64,000 nt of DNA, from positions 9,672,001 through 9,736,000 of the forward strand of contig OU612075.1 in assembly GCA_914767715.1 (NCBI GenBank), in the 5' to 3' direction. This DNA comes from Membranipora membranacea (Eukaryota; Bryozoa; Gymnolaemata; Cheilostomatida; Membraniporidae). The notes beneath the pieces were generated by a model. The model did no database searches, had not been told where the DNA came from, and saw only the letters and a program-made list of their open reading frames with translations. Shown piece by piece: positions 1 through 13,400 of the stretch. The position numbers and the translations under genes were made by a program. The first letter of the stretch is position 1, and every line of letters starts with the position of its first letter.

Positions 1-675
1 ATAATTGCATTATGGATAAAACATGCAGCGGTGCTGTCAGGTAGTCTGTGACTGTGATTGTGATTGCAAGGAACCTTAGCTACCCCGCAGGTCTGCGCAT
101 ACCATCCATTTTCTATTACTGAGAAATCATGAAAATTTGTCGGTTCATGCATGTCCAGCAAGTACCATCCATAACAAAAAGCAATTTTGATCAAAAGCTT
201 TGATATGAACAGTGGTTGATTTTTGCTTTCCTAGACACTTTCATGTGTGCAAATCAGGTCATACCTTCTCAAAATGGATGGGTAACCCTGATTTAGGCAC
301 AATCATAACAGTCACAGCTTTATGTATTTATCATTATCAATGAAGAACTGACCCAATAATTGAAATAAAAAGTGCACCCTATCACGAGAGGCGGGAAGTC
401 ATTGATAAAATATAATATATAATCTATAAATATATTATTGTCCTTAAAACTATAGATTGTTGAAGCGTAATTGAAAGTTGGAAAAAAAGTTCAACACAAC
501 GTCTCGTTTTCACAATGAACTTAACGTTCCGATTGTTATTTTCTATGGAGTACGTAAAGGCTTTAGTTACTACTACCATAAACATTGCAATACTTATCTA
601 GCTGGCTAGATAGTACTGCTGAGTTCAATTGTGTGCAGGTCACCATCTCATAGGCAAATCTTTTATTAAGACACC
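1..675. other. 5' flank of the rhodanese gene
   Basis: No coding region or recognisable repeat is seen. A GTGTGCAG splice-acceptor-like sequence about 35-45 bases before the ATG at 676 suggests that the first coding exon may carry some 5' untranslated sequence from an upstream exon. No promoter element could be identified. Confidence 0.4.
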
Positions 676-2991
676 ATGAGCGTGATGGATACTATAACAT
701 ATAGGATGCTGACTTGGATTGGTCTTGGCGCAGCGTCTGTTGCCTCCATCCTCACAATCGATCCTAAGGTAAGCAAACGAACAGCCTAGCCTGTCGTTAC
801 AAGCTTTGTAACTGTTTGAAAAAGGGGAAGCCTCAAAGCCTGTCAGGAGAGGTTAGGTTTGAAAGTGGTACCAACACAGAACTCGAAATCATATAGATAG
901 GAATAGAATAATTCTGGGGAACTAAACATATGGACTGGGTAACAGACGGGTAAAGGTAACAATGCAACTTTTTGGAACCCAGTGAGTTTGACTACGGTTT
1001 TCAGGCGTAATAAACAACTTACGATATGTGAGAGCTTTTGTTATATCCATAAGTCTGAGATTTGAGTAACTGAAGCATCTGTCATTGGATGAAGGTTTGA
1101 ACATTTTCAAGATTACAAACGGGTGTTAATATATAAAAGATTTGCAGTGTTTCTCATGCTTGTGGATGTATGATGCGCTCAACAGGGTTCCCGAGCCGCG
1201 CTTCTTTGCAATTCAACTTTCTCGATATCTTCCCTTGAAAGAAGAAAAGTTGAGACAATTAGTTGTCAGGAAACTCTGAATGCGATACATTAAATTCAAT
1301 ATTACATCAAAGTGGACCAAATTGTGGGCAGCTTGTTTGTCTCTCCAAGACCATCCTGTTGACTGAACGTACACCATATGGCCAGATATCAAAACATTAC
1401 CTTGACACGTCTGATAACATGATGACAAAAATCAAATTGTACCAGGGTTACAAAGGCCGGTGATGTGATAGGACTTATACCAAAAGTCTCACCCAACAGA
1501 AGGTTGTGAGTGCAAGATAATTGTCAGAGAAGGAGTTCTTTGGACAATGTTGTAAAAAACCAGTGCGACAAACTCACCAAAAATTATTATACTTATACTC
1601 ATTCTAATTTGGTATAATAAATATATTACATTTTATTTTGTAGTTCATAAATATTTTGTAGCAAGGAAGTTTCACACGTTCACATCTCAAATCAAGGTTG
1701 GTATGTTAATGTGTAGACTAAGTTTGGTCCATTTGCCTGCATTCAGAGTTGCTCCCGATCAACTGATCACGCGGCAGGCAAAGGCTGCAGCGTCACCAGC
1801 CGAAATAGAATGGAGCAACTCGAATGCAGGCAATTGGATTAAGCTTGATCTAGATAATGCGAGACCACCAAGTCTCAGGGACACTTGGTTGACCACAGAA
1901 ACTACGACTTTAATTGTATTTTCTTTGTAAGATGGTGTTTGGTGATGAGAGGGTTAAGAAATGCTGGAAGATTGTAGAGTTTGATGAGCTTGTCAAGATG
2001 TTGAGACAGAGGTGCATCCAGTTATTCGATGTGAGAGAACGAGAAGAAGTCAGAGAGACTGGTATGATACCCAGGGCTGTCAATATCCCACGTGAGTAAT
2101 GAAAAATTATTTATTGGTTAAAATGTTGGTTTAAATCGCAAGGTTCAGTCACTTACTGCATCCCGAAGAATGGGTGGCGAGATAGGGTGTGTCTTAAGGG
2201 CTAGGCCGCAATGTCTGCGCCAATTTGCTCTCAGTTTGTAGGCAGGTCGGAGCACACCTGGGGAACCAACAAGTCCCAGTAGTTAGTGGACTGCAGTGGG
2301 ATTCGAACCCCTGGCCTTCAACAATTGCATGCTGAAGACTGGCGCAATAAGGGGGAGGGGTCGGTGCTGGTTGAGCGAGAGGAACTTACCATGTATTGAA
2401 GACTGAGGTTACTAGAAATTAAGTCAACGTTTGCAAAGATACAGACATACTCTTATCCTATTTTAGTCAGCGAGTTTGAACAGGCAATAATGATGAACCC
2501 CACAGATTTTAGGAAGACTTACGGAGCGTTCCTTCCATCTAAGAAAGATCTGAACATCGTATTGAGCTGTCTAAGTGGGAAACGAAGCCTGAAAGCTCTG
2601 GAGTTACTCCATAATCAAGGATGGAAATAGTAAGTAATTCTGTCTATGGTTGTGCAAGTCATGCAATTCTCAAGCTCTGATTATAATATTGATCTACCCT
2701 TTAGCTGTTTGAAGACAATGCTATGGTTGGGCAGGTTAGCTCAAGCGGTTGCTTAAAGTGCCATATTCAAACTTACTGACAGTCACATAAATTTGTTCAA
2801 ACACAAAGTTTAGATAATAATCTATAAAAAGATATTTTTATTGCAAATTTGTGTTCTCTACAAGCGTGATATGAATATACAAACATTCACATCTGAATCT
2901 GTATTCCCCTCTGTTTTACAGTGCTAGAGCATATGCCGGCAGCTGGAAGGAGTATTCCTCTAAGGAGCCTGTACATGTGGCAGCTGAATGA
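676..2991 (+). CDS. Single-domain rhodanese (thiosulfate sulfurtransferase-like) protein, 161 aa
   Basis: Exons are 676-768, 1932-2091, 2467-2629 and 2922-2991; all junctions are GT-AG and the phases agree (486 nt, 162 codons including TGA). Residues 1-31 include a hydrophobic stretch (WIGLGAASVASIL) that could be a membrane anchor or mitochondrial lead. The rest is one rhodanese domain: FDVREREEVRETGMIPRAVNIP is the usual DVR...E...G.IP.A.NIP signature, and SCLSGKRS carries the catalytic cysteine loop (CxSGxR). The C-terminal YAGSWKEY matches the end of the TSTD1/Hsp67B2-like group. Such enzymes move sulfane sulfur from thiosulfate or persulfides to acceptors. Exon 2 also begins with ATG, so a shorter form without the hydrophobic lead is possible. 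An AATAAA at 3006 lies just after the stop. Confidence 0.88.
1715..1854. repeat. Fold-back element, copy A
   Basis: The left arm begins GACTAAGTTTGGTCCATTTG and continues CCTGCATTC..GAGTTGCTCC. The right arm is its inverse (GGAGCAACT..GAATGCAGGCAATTGG..CTTGATCT). It lies in intron 1 of the rhodanese gene and ends about 75 bases before exon 2. Related copies are at 4879, 18528 and 19605. Confidence 0.75.
2140..2345 (-). repeat. tRNA-derived SINE, minus orientation
   Basis: Read on the minus strand, it has a pol III B-box match GGTTCGAATCC (plus-strand GGATTCGAAC near 2298). A body follows containing CCCAGGTGTGCTCCGACCTG and ATTGCGGCCTAGCCC. The same body recurs at 60510-60690. It lies in intron 2 of the rhodanese gene. 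Confidence 0.7.
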
Positions 2992-3534
2992 ACAGACAAG
3001 CAATCAATAAAAAGTGAACAATTACAAAATAGCCTTCTCAGTACCCAGTTTAAAAATACCAGAATCAGAAGATCTTGGTTAGTGTTGGCACTAGCTATCC
3101 TTAGTGCAAAATTGGAATGGATGATGAGATAAGATTGATTTCTTTGGATATAAGATTTATTCAACAAATACGATAACTGGACTGGTGTTGTTGTCTCTTA
3201 TTTCCATAGTAAAGAAGGTCATCAAAAACCGGTCTTTAGACGCAAATTTCACATTCTCATCTTGGGTATTGAAAGTTATAGATTATATATTCCTACCAAT
3301 CACGTGCCGAATACAGCCCTATTATCTGTTATATGTGTTATTCCCACTGAACTAAATTCTTCTCATGAAACAGAAAGTGTCATTACATCATAACATCGTA
3401 CAGTAAAAACACTCAACACAGGGACTCGTCTGTGTTGATTTGATTGGTTGTCCCCATGGAAATAGAGCCCAATAGAAACCTAAGCCGCTCTTAGGAGTCG
3501 CTCTATTTTTCGGGAATCTCCTGTATATAAGAAA

Positions 3535-3630
3535 TCAGTGGAAGGGATTTGTTCAAGAATGATTTAGAATGAACTTAATGGGCTAGCTAAAAAACATAAA
3601 ATAACAAGCTATAAATCCCTACCACTGATG
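3535..3630. repeat. Small hairpin element
   Basis: ATCAGTGGAAGGGATTTGT near 3535 is mirrored by ATAAATCCCTACCACTGAT near 3611-3630, giving arms of about 18 bases with few mismatches around a 55-base loop. Confidence 0.5.
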
Positions 3631-4878
3631 GCGTCAACCAGTAATAACGAAAACCGCAAAAATCGGGTAGGCATCTATTTATCGATGTCTAAGGCTGTCC
3701 CTACTACCATGAATAATATAGCCTGGAAAATTGACTTGTTCGTAAAACTGCAAAGCTTCAATGTAGTTGATTTGGCTTTCCTCGCTACTGGGGACTGGCT
3801 AACTTCGCAATCCCATTGTTTGGGAAAAGAAAGCTAATGATGCTAATCCAGATATGGAATTCAATGGTTAATCCACAACGTAAGAGAATTGTTCAGGTTG
3901 TAAAGTGCCACACCTCATATTCAATGCATGTAGCAGAAAAAAACTTGTCAAATGTTCAAATCTAACACAATTGTGCATACAGTTGTGTGTTCTGTCAGCA
4001 ATGACACCTGTATATAATTTTACACCAGTTTTATTTTAAAGTACCAACTAAAAATGACTAGCAACAGCGGTATAGTGTCATGGACAATGCGGCATTGTGG
4101 GAAAAATTTTCTCACAAGATTACAGTCGATAACAATATCAAAATAGGCATGTCCAACAGCATGATAGTGATCTCATGTTCCAGACGACTTACGAAAACCA
4201 ACAAGAGTTGGACTATCAGCTCCCATATAGGTATATGAATGTATAGACATGCCATTAAGAGTTCCAAAGATCATGATGTCCAAGAAAAAAAAAAGAAGAC
4301 AAGAAACTAGGAGGCCGCTACTACCAAGCTCCGACTTTATACAGCAAAATTTAGCAGTTTTGTACTAATCTCAACAAAATGAAAATAATATCTTCAACTA
4401 GGCCTGCCACAGATAGACATGTCAATTATGAAAGACTCGACCAATCCTAAGATACAAAATAGCGACAAATAATTTTTTTTATCTGATAAATTAACAAAAC
4501 CAAGTTTTGTTTAGAACTTAATCTCAATGAATCTTTAAATTTCAACATCAAGAGAGAAGAAATCTTTCCCTATTAACAAGTAGACAAAAGATACATCATC
4601 ATTTCCATTCGATGATTTAACATATCACTACACATAATATGTAGACAAAAAAGTGAAAGTGCTAAGGCCGATATGATATCCATATCTTACCTTTATAATA
4701 ATACCAATGAAAAGGAGCCAATATGGAAAAATAAATAATGCCCAGAGTATAATAGTCGACATTCAATACAGTCCCGACTAATTCCACCATGACTGAGACT
4801 TAGAATTAACTTGAAGAACTGATTACCAAAGAAGATAGCTATGTTATATCAAATAGCTGTTATGTTATTACAGTTATG

Positions 4879-4998
4879 TAGACCAAGCTTGGTCTATTTG
4901 CCTGCTTTTTGAGTTGCTGCCCCTTCACTGGTCACATTGCTTGATCAGTGGAAGGGGAGCAACTGGAATGCAGGCAAGGTGGATCTAACATGATCTAA
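4879..4998. repeat. Fold-back element, copy B
   Basis: Starts AGACCAAGCTTGGTCTATTT and has the inner pair GAGTTGCTGCCCCTTCACTG / AGTGGAAGGGGAGCAACTGG, then GAATGCAGGCAAGGTGGATC. Same family as 1715 and 19605. Confidence 0.75.
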
Positions 4999-6692
4999 CA
5001 GTTATGTTACCCTCTTCATGAATACCACTAATACGAAGCTTATACCAGGAGTCCTCATGATTATCGTATACACTAATACTTATATAATATCCTTCTTTGT
5101 GCAGGTGTGCTGACAGTGTTAGCTTCTGGCATTCGAACCGATTCGATCTACCAAAGTCCAATTAAACTTTGGGTCATTCAATCCTGTAATAGAAATGGAA
5201 AAATTGACTTATTTATCAAGCCTATAAGTGCATGTTAAGTCACCTAGGATGATGATTGATATACATTTTTGATATCTTTGTCATTCAAGGCAAAGCAAGG
5301 TTCTATTACGTTTGACAAAAATTGCAATTAACCTGTTATTGCAATAAAGGATATGTTTGGTCCAGTACTGAAACTAGAGTAGCGGATAGGGGATATCCTT
5401 GTAATTGGCAATACAGTTTTAACACTCGACCTGGTGTATTGACCACCTGAACTAAAAGTAATCCATGAGGCGTAGAAACAAGTATGGATTGTTCTGCCGT
5501 CGTGACCGGGAAATAATACTATAGGGATCTCATGTATGTATGCAGGAATCTGTAGATGGTGTGTTGAATCATTGACTCAATATGGATATCAAACTATTAG
5601 ACATAGCTCTTGAATATGGCTACATAGGGGAAGACAACTTTTCATTAAAACCAGATCGGAAACGGGCAATTTCATCACGTTGACATGTAGCGGGAAATGT
5701 TTGCGTCTTTCAACACTAACTAGTGCTTCAGCTATCAGACCATGCATTTGAATTGGGCAAGAGTACTATGGCTCCAAGTAACTGCTCCCAAGTGAGGTTA
5801 CGGTCATGCCTCGCCTAGGATACTTACTTGAGAACCACTGGTCCGATTTTCTTGATTTTTCATTCTAATTGTAGCTATTCCTTGATTTAGCAATTTCAAA
5901 ACCCTCAATAATCTTCAATTTAATTTCTTATGATTGTGATGGCAATTTATTAAATTTAAGCCACCTGTTCCCATGCAAAAGAATAGGAGCTGTCAATAAC
6001 TGGGAGCATCTGGCTCAGACGCCTCACAACCATTTATTCGTATCAATCAGGATTGGCAGCGCAAAGTAGTCCCAATACGACCAAAATTGGCGAAGTTATA
6101 GCGAAAAAAGTCGTTAAAACGCGCGAAAGTGTTTATCTCACTGAGTTGAGCATCTTGGTGAAAAAAATGCGGATTTTGAAAAAACTTTCAAATTTCAAAT
6201 TGAAACACTTATTCAGACAAAGTAGTCCCAATATAATTAACTTGTGATAATTAATCATAGTAACAAGCCTTGACATGAATTACAAGTACTAGATAAGAAG
6301 AGTTCTATAAAAACAGACAGGAATGAACAAGCCAGCTTGTGAACTATTGCAAAATACACCAAATGGACTGGATTTTAGAGACTTATATTACTAAGCCAAG
6401 TCTGGTACAGAAATATATCAGGCAAAAAACCATGAACAGTTGGATTTTCCTCTGTATTCATGAGGCATTTAATTCAATTCGAGCACTGATGTTGATTCAA
6501 AACTTGGGAATATCCAGAAAGGATATGTTTGTAGGTAATTCCCTTGCAATTGTTCACTCAACATATATTTTACTTGAAGTTATACGCAAAATGAATATTG
6601 AGTTGACAGCCTGCCTCTTGAAGACTGCGTGATAGGCCTTGTTAATATACCCCTTCTCCAACACAAAAGTTTCATTTGGTTCAAAATCAATG

Positions 6693-6913
6693 CCTAGTGC
6701 CCTCACCCAAGCTTTGGAGGATGCCCCTATCAGAAAAAATATTTCAGTTTCCGCACGGTTTTCACATAATTTTACGTCTCGTTTTGTCAGGTAAAACTGC
6801 ATTTTTGTCAAAATTATGACTAGTTTAAACGTATGATAATTCAAAATTGCTAACTGGCGCATCAAATTTTCTTCATCAATACTGGTCAGCACTGGGCTAG
6901 TGAGGGCACTAGG
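6693..6913. repeat. MITE-like element with CCTAGTGCCCTCAC inverted ends
   Basis: The left end CCTAGTGCCCTCACCCAAGC is mirrored by GCTAGTGAGGGCACTAGG at the right end. The 221-bp interior matches nothing recognised. A 129-codon minus-strand open frame over this element is treated as chance. Confidence 0.6.
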
Positions 6914-7411
6914 GTAATCATATTTGTCCACCTTGGACAACAATTGACACAGCTCACTCTCTTTATAGCATTGTCAACACTTATGGTTTAGCTATCAGTG
7001 TGTGAATTTGAAAGCCATTTTTTTTCAAGTCAAATAAAAAATTGAGCATTATTGTTGTTATGGCTGCATGATATGAGGGTGGTATTTATGTATTAACTGT
7101 ATTTTTTGCTCCAATAACTTGCAATGCCTTTTTATATGGACAATAGTGACAGTGGGTTTTGACATGTTGCTGAAATTCAGTGTTGCCGTATGACGTTACG
7201 TCATGGCATAACGTTGTAAAATTTAGGGTTTAGACTTCTTTGATTATGTAGATTGAGAAACCCTAAAAAGATTTTTGGCGAGGCATGACCTTAACTCTTT
7301 CCGCTTCAAAATATAATGCATTTGAATTGATCAAGTATGGCAAAGTTTAGAAAGTAAGCACATACAGGGATGCCAGGAGCCAGCCCAGCTTATATGATGT
7401 ACACCAAGAGT

Positions 7412-10400
7412 CTACGCGTCCGCCTCCTCATTCTCCACTCCTTTGAGCCGCAAACGAGCGAAGTCCTCAAAAATTATATCATCGTCGATTAGTGTCGGGT
7501 CATTGCCTTCCCTTTAAAAGATAAAATATAAATATTACTTCATGGATTAGAATTCAAGGGTAGTGTCACATCATAATGATACAGAATAAAATGAAATTCG
7601 GGCTGAAGATTAATTGATATAGAAGGCTGTATTAACAAGACCTTTTTAGCACATTGCAAAGATAAAATTGAACAAATTCAAGAACTTTTGGCAAAACTAC
7701 TAAATGCTTTTCTGGGGTGTTGTGGGATATTTCTGCATCATTGAAATAGTATACTATCCCTTATTCATATGCTTCGAGATGATGGAGCACGGTTGCTAGC
7801 GATTTAAATTTATTCAATTCCATTAAGTTTCAATTGCAATCATGGGAAGTTAGAAGTCAAATCACACAAGTAGGACTAACGAAAAATCATGAAAATCGGA
7901 TTGCTTGGCGTGGCGAGGCATGACCCTTAGTATACACAGCTACACAACTCTATTCTCAGGGTTGGTCTCTTATTGTTTACTTACTCTAGTTGTATGAGGT
8001 TCATATCGACGGCAGCGTCAGTATTAACACTAACAGGTCGGCTAGGTGGAGGTGTCTCTGGCTTGGGATGAGTCAGCGTGAACGGTAACTCGAGCGTGAC
8101 GTCACTAGACGACAGCAAACCCATCAACAATCGCACTTTGACTTTGTATTGCACCACTATACCCAGATTTTCTCGATTAGCATTGTCTCTTATGCTGCAA
8201 CATAAGAACACAGTCATAATACTGATATACAACTGTATGGTATACAGACGATCTCCGTGCTCCAAAAACTGCTTCACCCCTCCCAACCACAGCCTTCCAA
8301 TCAGGTGAGTTGTCCATAAACCTCACAAGATGGATAATTTGATGATCGTTTAAGGGTCAGCTCCCACTCTGTTTTGTGAGAGAAGGCAAATCTAGTCATT
8401 GTACACAATGTTTCTTTTAGTTATTTTATTATAATGGTACACAAGAACATTTAAAGTCATTAAAACAACAGTCACATGTCAAATACTGTACCGAAACAAA
8501 TGGTTCAACTCAACAACACTGTTTGACCGACACCTACATGAAAGAACTTACATGGTTGAAGAGGCCAGATTGGTGTCCTCGTGTTTGAGTTTGCCGTCGA
8601 GAGCTAGGCCTCGTTTATCTCTGTTTTCTTGTAGGCCTGGACAGAGATAGTAGACCTTACAGAACCCTGACTGACTGGGTAATACAGGCATCCCTTCTCT
8701 ACAAGATAATGTACAAGTCAATAAAAACAGTCTGCTATCACTTCGGTTTCAGCTCTGTGATTTCGGCAGCAAATTTATAATCAAAGACAATTCAATGCGG
8801 AGATTTTTCGTTTTAAATTTGGACAGTTCACCAATTTTTGCTGACTTATTTCCACAAAATTAGATTGAACTTATTGTTCAGTGGCAATGATATATTTTAA
8901 ACTTTTGTGGGGAGAGAAGCCAAAAACAAACATTATCAATGGCAAGGACTTAGAACAATGATGTTTAAAAATATCTCAGCGAAGGAATTCAAATAAGATT
9001 GTAACCATATATAAGATCATGCAATAACTCATGATTGAATTGACATGCAGAAAGCTAACACACACACAGACAGACAATTAGGCATTTTGTTAGTAAAGCC
9101 AGCATGGCAAACATGCAACTAACTGAACCACACTATAGGCCTACAAGAATCTCATCTAGAATGCTAAGGAAATTCCGTACTACTCCGAATGTGCCGCTAC
9201 TATAAACATATAAATATGTTTATGGCCTCCACAATCTCGAGATTATTTGATCAATCTGATGTTGCTACAGTGTGAGGAGCTATGAGAGGAAACTTCTACG
9301 CGAATATGAGAGCAAGATAATGTCAAAAGATTTATAGCCCGAGCAATTTAGTCTGCAGGTATGAGTTACTCACTCATAACTGAGTATGCATGTTTTACAT
9401 GCGTTCTGGTGCTTGAAGAGATGTACATCACAAAGCTGGTAAACTACAAATCACCAAACAAGCATTGACATCAATAATATTGGTGCGCAGTATGCAACAT
9501 GAAGTAAAGTTTATGTGAGACAGTGATATCACCTGATATGTGCTAATTATTGGAGTTGCCCCCTCCCAGTCTAATGTAAGGCAACTTCTAAATGTATCTC
9601 AATGATCCATTTTAAGCTCAAGCCTGCGTTGGTGCTTCATCAAAATTAAAAATGTAGCCTAGGTGCATGGTAGCAATTTCTGTGTGTCCCACAGCTTGGT
9701 AACCAACAAAACAAAGCTGATGAGCATCTAGCTGCTAAATTATTTCCGCAGCAAATTTCAGATACATGGCAAAGAAAGCCTGCTGCCCACGGTGAAGTAC
9801 TACTCAGTAGTAGGCCTAGAGTTTGGTTCATGTGTTAGCGGAGTTTGTGAAATCAGAAAGTTAGTGCAAGCAAAACAAAAAGATAGGTGAAGAGCGACAC
9901 CAAAAGTTAACTGCCATAAATTTTTATGACACCTTTGCCCGGGATGAGAACCGATAACAGAAGCATGTCAAATATGCCACAACACTGAAAGCAGATTATT
10001 GTGCCGGAATCACAGTCAGGAGTTCATATTCCAAACTGTGGTACTCAAAATTCTGGATTTCTCTGTAGAAAAGCATCTCCCTACCTCACAAGTGTAAGCG
10101 AGTGGTGATATTTTCAACTTAGTCTGAAATAATTCTATCTATGCAGCCCCACATATGTTTTGATTGTGGGGCCGCTTAGATAAGGCTTGCCTGAACCAAA
10201 CAGAATATTAAAGACTAACCTAAGAACAAAGCATGTTATAGTCAGGCAGTTACTTATGATAAAGTTGTGTCAGATTTGCATGGTTAAAATTCAATGCTCT
10301 ACTTGGCATGAATTATTGATGGTGGCAAGAGTGCCTCCCATAAAGGAAGGTAACTCTCTTGAATTTTAACCATGCAAATCTGACACAACTTTATCATATG

Positions 10401-13400
10401 TAACTGACTGACTATAACATGCTTTGTTCTTTGGGTAGTCTCTAAGGGAGTTCTTTTTTGCAGTCACGTTTCATATGTGTTTGATTTTCTACAGAGAGTG
10501 ATTCAGAGTGGTGGGGTTAGAGATAACACAACAGTGAGACCAGCAACCAGAAACGCTTACTCAGATTCCAAATCGGCTACGTTACATTTGTAACTAGCCT
10601 TGCTAAATAGTATTATGTCTGATATTTGTAGAACTGTAAATAAAGACGGAGAAATGAGTGGAGCTATGAAAGATAAAGTACTATTATTATTCTGCTGTAG
10701 CTGTTTGTTTTCAATAGCATTTAATATGACTCTGCCATATGAGGGAATTCGTAGAATTCGCTGCTTAGATTTGATGTTGGAGCGGCAACATAGTCATGTC
10801 ATGCCGCCACTCTGTTGGCCAGGTGACAAGGCTAGAGGCAATATTCCCCTGAACTGATTGTGCACACAAGCCTCCTTCCTTGAAAATGAGTTCTAAGGTT
10901 GACTTAAACGTAAGCATTTCTTTACATGGCGGCAAAGATATATGGCATAATAGCCTAGTCAGTGCCCAGCCCATTACAAAATATTCAAAATCAGGAATAC
11001 CAAAAATAAGTATTTCCTTTCAGCAAAATGAATATTCACAATGCCTAAAAATGATCACTATTAACATCACAAAGTGTGAAAGAGAACAGTATATTCATAT
11101 CTTCTGATGACACGGTTATTAATTGCTGGATGAGTTCCTATTGCATGACAATTGATAACTTCATGATGTTTATCAGTTTGGACCAAGTGGCATGTCTGCC
11201 TGTACACTTCCTAATGTCTATGGCACTTGTCTTGCAACTCTTCGGTCAGGTACTTGGCGTTTCCAGTTAACTAAATGTTCATGAGGTTGAACACAAACAA
11301 TCTAGAAACTAAGCATGACGTGTAAAAGAAAAACCAACCTGTTACAGCTATTTTCTTGACTTTTTTGTTAGAGTTGTTATCGATAGTAACATTCACAGCT
11401 AATTTTTCTCCATGAAAATATTTCTGTAAATAAACCAAAGTTCACATTATACATAATATTCATATAAATAGATAATTGTGCAACTATACTGGTATAAACT
11501 GTCATCTTGTTTATAAACGCGATTTTTTATATTTTTTATCTGTGACAGGATTGCCAAATATTAAAGACGACAAACAGACTCTGATGATAGGCCAAAATCT
11601 AGTAGAGCATCGCCATATAACCCACCTTGATATCACAGAAAATCATGAGCTGCTTGGAAAACACATTTTAATACTTTCCCAATTGCAGGGAGGTAATTCT
11701 AATGCCTCTGTATGGCACTCGCGCATCATAATATGCAAGAATTTGCCAATAAGCTGCAAGCTGATTGTCTTGACTCTTGACATTGCAAGTAGATCACTAT
11801 TGGCTCATTGGTCTAGTTTAGTAAAGCCTGGATAATAATAATATGCAAGCCTATCGGCCAACTCGATGATGAGCATGTGCCCTGCAGAGGCAACAGAGGT
11901 ATGGGTCTGCTACCATGGTTAGGTGGTTTTGTTACTAACTGCCTAGTTAGGCTTTTCTTAATATTGCTGGTTTAATAGGGAATGATAGCAATTTATCACT
12001 CCGAATTCATCATCACAAACCTACAAAAAAGCTTGTTAATGTACCAGCATTTTAACAATGATTGTGATTGTGTCATGTCAAGGCATTCCCTGCCAACACT
12101 ATACATTCTCTACCACTATTTATATCATCAGTAGAACCGTGGCAGAGAATGTATAGTGTACGCAGGGAATGCCTAGACATGACACAATCACAATCCTTGT
12201 TAAAATGCTTGTACATTGACAAGTTTTTTTGTAGGGTATATGATTAAGAACTTGTTGTAACAAATTGCCATAGTTCCCTATTAAACCAGCATTACCAAGA
12301 AAAGCCTAACTAGACAGTAAGTAATAAAACCACCGGACTATGAAAACAGACTGATTCCTAAAAAAATGATTCTACTTTAGCAACGGTATAGAACAAGCAA
12401 AACAAGTTCTGTCTAGAAAGTTTTTGTTGCCACTCTGCCTCTTTAAGAGCTAATTCAAGTTAATTTGAAAATGAGCCATCACAAATTTTTGTTAGCACTG
12501 CTCACAATTGCCACACTCCTGGTCCAAGTAGGGAGCGAGCTCTAGGGAGAATCTGATGTTATCGAGTTATCTCCCCATCACCCTCCCAACCCTAGCAACT
12601 ATTTGAATTCAGTGGTGGCTTCAATTCTGAGAGCAACAAAATGCCCTGGTTATCAAAGTTGCTTGAGAAAAATGGGTAGAATGAAAAGTGGGCAAAGCGT
12701 TAACACACCCTTACCTCCTTATCTAGTGATGCCTCTACTTTTAATTTACCCGAGGACATCATGAACTCTTTGGTACATTCAGCTCTAGGCTGAGGTGCAG
12801 ATTCCTCAGCAGCGTAGGTTAATTTCCTGATTGCCAGTCGCACTGAGTTACGTTTGTGTGGTTTCTCTGTTTCATTTTCGGCAACATAAGTTTTCAACTC
12901 ATAATCAACGCCACATGGCTGTAAGAAAAGATGAAGAATATATTAGAAGGTTATGATAATCCAGGGCTATTGGCAGTATGGACGGTCATCAAGTAAGAGA
13001 CAGACAACATTAGTGAAGCGGAGAATAGTGAATATCTAAGGTGACTGGACCTAGTTAAATTCACTCAAAATTTGGGAGATGGATCAGCTGTTAAGAACTC
13101 TGCAAACTTAGCCATAAACCTTAATTTAAGACTTCATTCTGAACAAAGGGCCATGTAACGGCATTGCAATACTATTGGGCAGCTTTCCAGGTTATGGCTG
13201 GAATGCAGGCATGGAGGCATGAGCTTCTTGAGCTTTTCAATGGATGTCCTGGATACCAACACTATGCCATTCTGCTAGGAGCCTTCCACATGCTCACTTC
13301 GTTTGGTGAACGTAAAATGAAACTTGCCCACAGAAGTTTGGCTGTTGCATGCGTACAGCTAATACTTAGAATAATTATTTTAACTACGTTGCACACTCAC

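Larger units (their letters stand above)
2992..7411. other. Intergenic DNA between rhodanese and arrestin 3' ends
   Basis: No gene is recognised. It holds small inverted repeats (3535-3630, 4879-4998, 6693-6913) and short repeated motifs. The two genes converge here, so the right part probably includes the arrestin 3' untranslated region. Open frames in it are short and match no family. Confidence 0.5.

Noticed and set aside
2728-2760. A-box-like TTAGCTCAAGCGGTTG in a rhodanese intron
   Set aside because: No B-box follows at the right distance; at most a SINE fragment.
6554-6943. 129-codon minus-strand frame
   Set aside because: Most of it overlies the inverted-repeat element at 6693-6913 and shows no protein family.
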